DNA of 64,000 bases from Scatophagus argus (lineage: Eukaryota > Chordata > Actinopteri > Scatophagidae), in contig NC_058515.1 in assembly GCF_020382885.2 (NCBI RefSeq), positions 11,763,223 to 11,827,222 of the forward strand, read 5' to 3'. Under the pieces are notes generated by a model. The model was not told the origin of the DNA. It made no database searches and saw only the letters and a program-made list of their open reading frames with translations. Within the stretch, counting starts at the first letter, position 1. The number at the start of each line of letters is the position of its first letter. The translations under genes and the position numbers were made by a program. Below are positions 45,333 through 64,000 of the stretch, piece after piece.

Positions 45333-45432
45333 ATTGAAGTGCTGTGTAACACTGGTTTCCACCGTTGCTGTGTTTTATTTCCTGTCTCAAACACACCAAA
45401 CTTGTTAAACCTGGTCAGAAATACTCACACAT

Positions 45433-45476
45433 TGTATATGTATAGATATATATATATATATATCTATACATATACA
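45433..45476. repeat. Perfect 44-base AT palindrome
   Basis: The sequence reads the same on both strands from 45433 to 45476, centred between 45454 and 45455. The core is a TA run flanked by GTATAGA and TCTATAC. Such AT palindromes extrude cruciforms readily and are fragile. It lies about 180 bases before the satellite array. Confidence 0.9.
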
Positions 45477-45657
45477 TACAGAGCCAGCCAAAATAATGTA
45501 TAAACACATCAGGAAAAGAAAAACATGCACAATTATTTAATTTGTATAAGTACTTCTACTCATAGATACCTCTTTCAAAGTTTGATCAAATTACGATCAC
45601 ACTATGTATTGTTGTACGATGTTTTCCCAGCAGATGGCATTACCTTTTTCTTCCTGA

Positions 45658-48600
45658 TGTGTGTATACATATATATATATATATACACGTATATATAATG
45701 TGTACCGGCATACACACACACACACATATATATGTATACATACACACACACATATGTACATACATACATGTATCTACATACATACTTGCACACACACATA
45801 TACGTGCATTCATACGTACACACATACATTCATACACACATATATACATACATACATGCACACACATATATGGACATACATACAGTCATACATACACACA
45901 CACATACATACATACATACATACACATGTACATACATGCATTCATACACACATACATATATCCACACGTACATAAATATATACATACATACATGTATCCA
46001 TACATACATACATACACACGTGTACATACATGCATATATACATACATTCATACATACACATACTTACATTCAGACATACATATATTCACACATAAATACA
46101 TACATCCATACTTCCACACACACACTTATGTACATACATACATTCATGCATACATCCACACACACACATATATGTACGTACATACATACATTCATACATA
46201 CACACATGTACACACATACATACATACATACTTCCACACACACACACACTTATGTACATACATGCATTCATACATACACACACACATACTTACATACATA
46301 CATACACACACGTAAATACATACATACACATACATAAATACATACTTCCACACACACACTTATGCATATACATACACACACATACATACATACATACATA
46401 CATATATTCATACATACACATACTTACATACACACATACATAAATGTATTCATACACACACACACACACATATGTACATACATACATACACACAACTTAC
46501 ATACACACATACATAAATGCATTCATACATACAAACACATACATACATGTATCCATACAAACATGCATACATACACACACACTTACACACATCCACACAT
46601 ACTTATGTACATACATTCTTACATACACACATACATTCACACATGCATACACACACACAATGTACATACATACATACACACACATGTACATACATACATA
46701 CATTCTTACATACACACACACACACACACTTACATACACACATCCACACACACTTACGTACATACATACATTCATACACACATATATTTACATACATATA
46801 TTCATACATACACACATAAATACATACATACATACATACACACACACTAATGTACGTGCATACACATACATATGTACATACATACATACATGAATTCATA
46901 CACACACATATATTCACACATACATACACACATTGACATACATAAATACATACTTCCACACACACACTTATGTACATATATACATTTATACATACACACA
47001 CATACTTACATACACACATACATATATCCACATACATAAATGCACTCATACATACACATACATGTATCCATATAAACATGCATACATACATACATGTGTA
47101 CATACATTCATACATACACACACACACACACATATGTACATACATACACACATACATAAATACATACATACATACTTACACACACACTAATATACATACA
47201 TACACACACACATATGTACATACATACATTTATATATACACACAAACATGCATACACACATATGTCCATACATACATACATTCATACATACACACATGCA
47301 TACATACATGTATCCATACAAACATTCAGACATACATACATACTTACACACTAATGTACATACATACACACACACATATGTACATACATCCATACACACA
47401 TATGTACATACATACACACATTCACATACACATACATACATCCACACACATTTGTACAAACATGCATATATACATACATTCTTGCATATACACACACACA
47501 CACACACACATACATACATTCATACATAAACACTCATACTTACATACACACATGCATACATCCACACACACATAGGTACGTACATACATACACTCATACA
47601 TACATACATACATACACAAGTACATAAATATATACATGCATTCATACATACATGTATCCATACATACATACATACACACACATGCATGTATACATACATT
47701 CATACATACACATACTTACATTCAGACATACATATATTCACACATAAATACATACATCCATACTTCCACACACACACACACTTATGTCCATACATACATA
47801 CATACATTCATACATAAACACACACTTACACACATGCATACATCCACACACATTTGTACAAACATGCATATATACATACATTCTTACATATACACACACA
47901 CACATACATACATTCATACATAAACACTCATACTTACATACACACATGCATACATCCACACACACATAGGTACGTACATACATACACTCATACATACATA
48001 TAGTCATACATACATACATACATACACACACATGTACATACATGCATATATACATACATTCTTACATATACACATACTTACATACACACATGCATACATC
48101 CACACACACACATGTACGTACATACATACAGTCATACATACATACAGTCATACATACATACATAGTCATACATACATACACATGTACATACATGCATACA
48201 TACATGCAATCATACATACATACACACACATACACACATACATACACATGTGCATACATACATGCAATCATACACACATACATACATACACAAGTACATA
48301 AATATATACATGCATTCATACATACATGTATCCATACACACATACATACACACACATGCATATATACATACATTCATACATACACATACTTACATTCAGA
48401 CATACATATATTCACACATAAATACATACATCCATACTTCCACACACACACACACTTATGTACATACATGCATACATACATATATTCTTACATACACATA
48501 CACATATCCACACATACATACATACATTCATACATAAACACTCATACTTACATACACACATGCATACATCCACACACACATATGTACGTACATACATACA

Positions 48601-51440
48601 ATCATACATACACACATGTACACACACACATACATACTTCCACAAACACACACACTTATGTACATACATGCATTCATACATACACACACACATACTTACA
48701 TACATGCATACACACACACGTACATACATACATACATTCATACATACACACATACTTAGACAAGTACATATATTCACACATACATAAATACATACTTCCA
48801 CACACACACTTACGTATATACATACACACACACACATACTTACATGCATACACACATATGTACATACATGCATACATTCATACACACACATGTACATACA
48901 TGCATACATACATATATTCATACATACACATACATATATCCACACATACATAAATGGATTCATACATACACACATAAACATACATACATACATGTATTCA
49001 TACAAACATGCACACACACACATACATACATCCACACACACATTTGTACATACATGCATATATACATACATTCTTACATATACACACACACACATACATA
49101 CACACACACATGTACATACATGCATATATACATATATTCATACACACACACACATACTTACATTCAGACATGCATATATCCACATACATACATACTTCCA
49201 CACACAAACTTATGTACATACATACATACATTCATACGTACAAACATACTTACATTGAGACATACATATATTCTCACATACATAAATACATACATACAAA
49301 CTTACACACACACACGTACATACATACATTTATATATACGCACATATGTACATACATATATTCATACATACACACATACTTACACACATACATATATCCA
49401 CACATACATCAAAACATACTTAAATACATACATACTTCTACACACACACTTATGTACATACATACACACACATACTTACATGCATACACACACACATGTA
49501 CATACATGCATATATATATACGTATATTCATACATACACACACACATGTACATACATACACAGGTACATACATACATACATGTATCCATACAAACATTCA
49601 GACATACATACATACATTCTTACATACATACACACACACACACTTACATACACACATCCACACACACTTACGTACACACCTCCACACACACTTACATACA
49701 CACATCCACACACACTTACGTACATACATTCATACATACACACACACATACTTACATACATTCATACACACACATACTTACATATATTCATACATACACA
49801 CATACATAAATACATACACACATACTTACATTCAGACATACATATATTCACACATACATACATACATGCATACACACACATACGTACATACATACATAAA
49901 TTCATACACACACACATACATATTTTCACACGTACATACACACTTTGACATACATAAATACATACTTCCACACACACACTTATGTACATATATACATTTA
50001 TACATACACACACATACTTACATACACACATACATAAATGCACTCATACATACACACACACACACATACATGTATCCATACAAACATGCATACATACATA
50101 CATGTGTACATACATTCATACATACACACACACATATATGTACATACATACACACATACATACACACATACATAGATACATACATACATACTTACACACA
50201 CACTAATATACATACACACACACATATGTACATACATACATTTATATATACACACAAACATGCATACACATACATACGTACATACATACATTCATACATA
50301 CACACACATACATTCATATATACATTCATACATACACACACATACTTACATACACACATACATAAATGCATTCATACATACACACATGCATACATACATG
50401 TATCCATACAAACATTCAGACATACATACATACATTCTTACACACATACACACATACTTACATACATGCATACACACAGACATACATAAATACATACATA
50501 TATTCATACATACACATACATAAATACATACATACATACTTACACACATATGTACATACATACATTTACATATACACACATACATGCATACACACACATA
50601 CATACATACATACATCCACACACGTACATATATTCACACATACATCAAAACATACTTAAATACATACATACTTCTACACACACACTTATGTACATACATA
50701 CACACACATACCTACATGCATACACACACACACATGTACATACATGCATATATATATACGTACCCACCGAAGAAGTCATGAGGGGTGTGGGGAAGTGTGG
50801 GGTTAGCAGTCTTGCCCCGGCCCCTGTGCCAGTGCACTAAAAACCGCAAACCTGGTAAAAAATAAAACCCAATACCCCCAATACATATATCCACATACAT
50901 AAATGCATTCATACATACTTACACACTAATGTACATACATTACATATACACACATACTTGCATACACACACATATGTACATACATACATACATTCACACA
51001 TACACACACACATACATAAATACATACTTACATACACACATACATATATCCACATACATAAATGCATTCATACATACACACACACATATGTACATACATA
51101 CATCCATACATACACACATACATACATATATCCACACATACATAAATACATACATACTTCCCCACACACACACACACTCATGTACATACATTCATACATA
51201 CACACATTCATACATACATGCATACACACATACTTACATACATATGTACATACATGCATATATTCATACATACACACACATACATAAATATATACATGTA
51301 TTCACACACACACATACATGTATCCATACAAACATGCATACACATATACATACATATAGACATTCTTACATACACACATACATACATGCACACAGGCATA
51401 TGTGTATACACACTTACATACATGTATCCACACAGAAGTG
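45658..51440. repeat. 5.8 kb TACA-type satellite array
   Basis: Almost the whole stretch is built from TACA, CACA, TATA and CATT-type tetramers. It is nearly pure alternating pyrimidine-purine sequence. It produces very long open frames on both strands (up to 493 codons of His/Thr/Tyr/Ile repeats), which are artefacts of a stop-free tetramer. Internal order is not random: blocks of 100 to over 300 bases recur nearly unchanged. For example, 46930-47280 resembles 49945-50275, 49398-49521 resembles 50636-50762, and 47640-47970 resembles 48310-48600. The array lies between the convergent 3' ends of mfap3l and clcn3. Confidence 0.95.
50763..50882. repeat. Non-repeat island inside the satellite array
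   Basis: About 120 bases of GC-richer unique sequence interrupt the array. It follows a cgta that ends the duplicated block and stops at an A/C-rich tail (aataaaacccaatacccc), after which the tetramer repeat resumes. Its origin is not recognised. An A-rich right end would fit a small retroposed or SINE-like insertion, but no target duplication can be distinguished within the repeat. Confidence 0.6.
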
Positions 51441-51444
51441 CTCA

Positions 51445-54400
51445 GTTATGCTTATAGTGCTTCTCAACCAGGATGTTATGACAACAAAAAAACACCCACA
51501 CAAAGAACGTGGCCTAAACCAACATACTTTGAAGATTGCTTATACTTTATAAACACAGACTTTCTGTTTTAAATTTGTTGTCATCCTCTCAGGGTTAAAG
51601 GAGGTCCCTCACAAAAAAAGGCACATTTTCAAAGGCTGAGTAAAGTATTAAACACAACGATGAATCATTTTTCACAAGTCAGTTATTTCTAGGAAAAACC
51701 TTTCAGTGTTTGTGCATTTTAACTTTAGCTAGAAACAGCAGTTGACAAAACAACATCCACTAAATGTGCACTTACTTATTCTGGAGCTTCTGTCCGTCTC
51801 ACATGGTCAGTTATGGCACGTTTTAAGATTCCTCTCCAGCCTCGGCTTACAGACTCTAGACTCTTTAAGATTCAGTCAATAGCTGAGCTGAAAAGGTGTG
51901 ACTTGTTGCTTCCAGTATTGGAAAAAGTACAACACCTGAAATCTGCCAGGAAAGTAAAGAATTCAGAATGAGATCTGCATCAGAAAAAAGCTCAAATAAA
52001 CACCAACACCCAGACTGTGCAACTTCAATCTTTTTCCTTTTAATTTAAAACAAAATTTAATCTTTTACATGTTTTGTTTTAAATGTACAGTCAAACAATC
52101 AATGTAATCATACATAAAATTCTTCGTAATAATGCACAACTCTATCGACACTATTCATAAATTAAAAAAGAAAAAGAAAGGGGGGGGTCAGTATGAAATA
52201 CAATGTTAGGCAACACCACTGGTTAACAGACCACGTCCTGCAGTCACTGCAACGGAAAACAAGTACACAGGATGAACCCAACCTTCCTCGCACTCGCTCT
52301 CTCTCTTACACACACACACACACACTCTCTCTCTCTCTCCCAAACTGCCGCCACTCGACAGGTAAGGTGCTGCTGTCCCTGCTTCAGCGTCACTTGGTTT
52401 GCTTCACACATGAACACGTTCTGAGAGGGGAAGGTTAGGGGCAGTCACAGGGGGTTTTTGGATTAAAATGCAGGTGTGAAAAGCCTAAAAACCTTTTTTT
52501 CCAGGCACTTGGCTGAGGAAACAGGACTGAGATGATTCAAAATTTTTTTTTTTTTTGTGAAAGTTCATTATTGACCTTGGAAGCTAAAATAAAAGAAAAT
52601 TAAGGTCAAATAACTGAAATGTTTATACTTTATCTGCACTGTGTCCACAGTGACTTTAAAGTCCATGCAGTACAGTGTGAGTGCTTGCTTTTTTCTTCTT
52701 ACACAATTTAATGTGAGCTTTTACCTTTGCTAGTTTAGATTAACACAACTGGCTGACTCAACTGTTCATAACTCATCAGTATCCTTAACGAGGGGGCGAA
52801 AGAAGCTTTTAGATTTGTGAGAAAGTTTGCATCAAAGTGGTGAAAGTTTTGAACTCTCTAATCCTGAAATAATGAACCATTTATGTCTTTCTGAAGGCAA
52901 AGTCAGATATTTTCTGGTTTGCTTGTTTGACTGTGATTTAAATTAGTATTCAAAATCGTTTGTGGGCTCAAGTGACTCAAAAATGAATACGTTTTCATGT
53001 TGAAAAATCATTGTTGGTGGTGGGGTTTAATAAGTGAGTGGATGTGGACAGAAAGGTGAAATATAACAGTTTCCTAGAGTCTTTGCCAGGTGGAAAATTA
53101 AGCTTGGTTGCGTAAATTAGGTTAATGCTTTCCAGGATGGATGGATGGAAAGTTAAACAGAATGTGTCGGGCCTCGAGAGAAGACGACCGGCCTGCCTTT
53201 CTTTTCTCAGCAGTTTTATTTGAAAATATCAGACGTTAATTTCTATAAGACGGGGACAGATTTCACGAAAAGAAAAACACTAGTAGTGTAGCATCAATGC
53301 CGTCCTTCTCCCAACATTAACCGATCACTTAAAACAGTGCAGATTTCCAGCTGGGTTTTGCTTCAAGCTTTAAAAATGACTGATTATCGTGAGATCTAAA
53401 GTGAGTCTAAAAGTAGAAGTGAGACGACGAGAGGAGAGAAAAAGCAAATCTGATGTATTTGTTTTCCTGTAGCAGAACTAAACTTGGTTGCTTTTTCTGT
53501 CTTCCTTTACGCACACACTCGACCTGCCTTCACGCTGAATGGATCGATGGGCATGAAGCGTGCGCACACACACACACATACACACAAAGCTCAAGCTGGC
53601 TCAGAAATGAAAACGCACTCACAAAAGGTCTTACTTTCTCACTTTTTCCTCCGAAAGGGAACATTTTAGCTCTTGAAATACAGTACCATCTCTCTGTCTC
53701 CCTCTCCCTTCCACACACACACACACACACACACAAGCGCACGCATACATACACACACACACTATAGTCACACCAACGTGCTACCAGGTGAGAAAACCGT
53801 GTGCCATGCAGTCATTAGCTGCTGCTGCCGCCATGTTTTCGGGCTGCGGAGCAGGTGCACGTCTTGTCAGTTTCCATGGTAACCTGGCTGGAATGTAATG
53901 ACGCTAGGTTCTCACACACACACACGTACACATTTAATTCACAGGTAAACAATGTATTTCGGACAGGTCTGGTGTGTGTGTGCGGGGGGTGAGGGGGAGC
54001 TTAACAACAGAAGCCTGGAGGTTTCAAGGTCCCTCATCGCGTCCCTCATCGGCGGTTCATTCTGACCTTTGACCCCTGCCAGGCGACCACGACCTCAGCG
54101 GGGGCAGGACAAAGGTGAGGCACATGAAGAGTGCAAGTGGGTGTGTCTTTACAGGTTTAAGGAGTCTTACTCTGTGTGTGTGTGTGTGTGCAGAGAGAGC
54201 ATGCATGTTTGAGGTGTCTGCAAGTGCAAAAGTGTGTGTGTGTGTGTGAAAAGTGCATTCCTCATGTGTGCCTTCAGCCCCCCTGGCCTCCTCAGGTCCT
54301 CAGCAGCCACGCTGATAACAACAAAGTCATTTCTTTAATGTCTTTTCCCTCTCATGGCCGGTTAAAAGTCAGTCGGCGAGGTTCAGGGTCTACAAAGCTG

Positions 54401-54456
54401 AACTAAGAAGGAAAAAAAAAAACCAAACAAACAAACAAACAAACAGGGTCCCAATG
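51445..54456 (-). other. clcn3: Probable clcn3 3' UTR and distal flank
   Basis: No gene on either strand. Contains short microsatellites (CA/CT near 52309-52340; CA near 53563-53584 and 53714-53762; GT near 54174-54190 and 54234-54248). AATAAA on the minus strand at 53215-53220 is one candidate end of clcn3 transcripts. ATTAAA motifs near 52030-52065 are another. Where the UTR ends cannot be fixed. Confidence 0.45.
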
Positions 54457-63842
<9,386 letters not shown>

Positions 63843-64000
63843 CTGACAGGACGAGGAAAAACAACGAAGGACACGAGGGGCGAAGAGGTGAACGCAGGAA
63901 GTAGAAAAAGAATGGTGGTGGTGAAGGGGGGAGAGGCAGAGGCAGTTAGCTCGCTAGTTACGCTACCAGCTTTTACATCAGCCCATTGTGAATTTAGAAC

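Noticed and set aside
49008..50489. 493-codon open frame and many others on both strands in the satellite array
   Set aside because: They arise because TACA-type tetramers contain no stop codon in most frames. The predicted proteins are His/Thr/Tyr/Ile repeats, and open frames exist equally on both strands.
45658..51440. CRISPR-like or protein-coding repeat array
   Set aside because: Units are tetramers without spacers of fixed length, and the host is a vertebrate. It is a simple-sequence satellite.

Overview
This window is nuclear DNA from a vertebrate, almost certainly a teleost fish. The genes have many small exons with canonical GT/AG junctions. The encoded proteins align along their length with vertebrate orthologues. 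Fish-type dispersed repeats are present, and introns are compact. No search could be run, so gene names rest on recognising the proteins. In five of the six genes the complete set of coding exons I joined gives an intact reading frame of about the family's usual length: trmt10b 311 aa, intu 971 aa, ino80b 337 aa, aadat 425 aa, mfap3l 395 aa. The sixth, clcn3, is cut by the right edge.

Layout, left to right. Positions 1-2.2 kb are non-coding with one SINE-like repeat. trmt10b (tRNA methyltransferase) runs on the minus strand at 2.2-5.3 kb. 5.3-9 kb is intergenic and holds a long inverted repeat. intu (planar polarity and ciliogenesis effector) runs on the plus strand at 10.2-26.9 kb, with a perfect RFX X-box upstream. 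Its introns host four tRNA-Asn(GTT) genes on the sense strand and three tRNA-Asp(GTC) genes on the antisense strand. ino80b (chromatin remodeller subunit) lies on the minus strand, tail to tail with intu and head to head with aadat. aadat (kynurenine/2-aminoadipate aminotransferase) occupies 30.4-37.5 kb and mfap3l (Ig-domain membrane protein) 39.1-45.35 kb, both on plus. Then comes a 5.8 kb TACA-type satellite array. clcn3 (endosomal 2Cl-/H+ exchanger) is on minus from 54.4 kb past the right edge. From memory, aadat-mfap3l-clcn3 are also neighbours in human 4q33; trmt10b, intu and ino80b come from other human locations, so this is a fish-specific arrangement.

The most notable observation is at the 3' end of clcn3. 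The last exon is read in two different frames, depending on whether a 76-bp alternative exon 3.8 kb upstream is included. Both readings resemble the two C-termini known for vertebrate ClC-3, so the dual coding appears ancient. Other points: a GC-AG intron in clcn3; an intu splice acceptor whose only evident branch point (TACTAAC) lies inside an antisense tRNA-Asp gene; GT/AC runs beside several aadat splice sites; and large near-identical duplications inside the satellite array.
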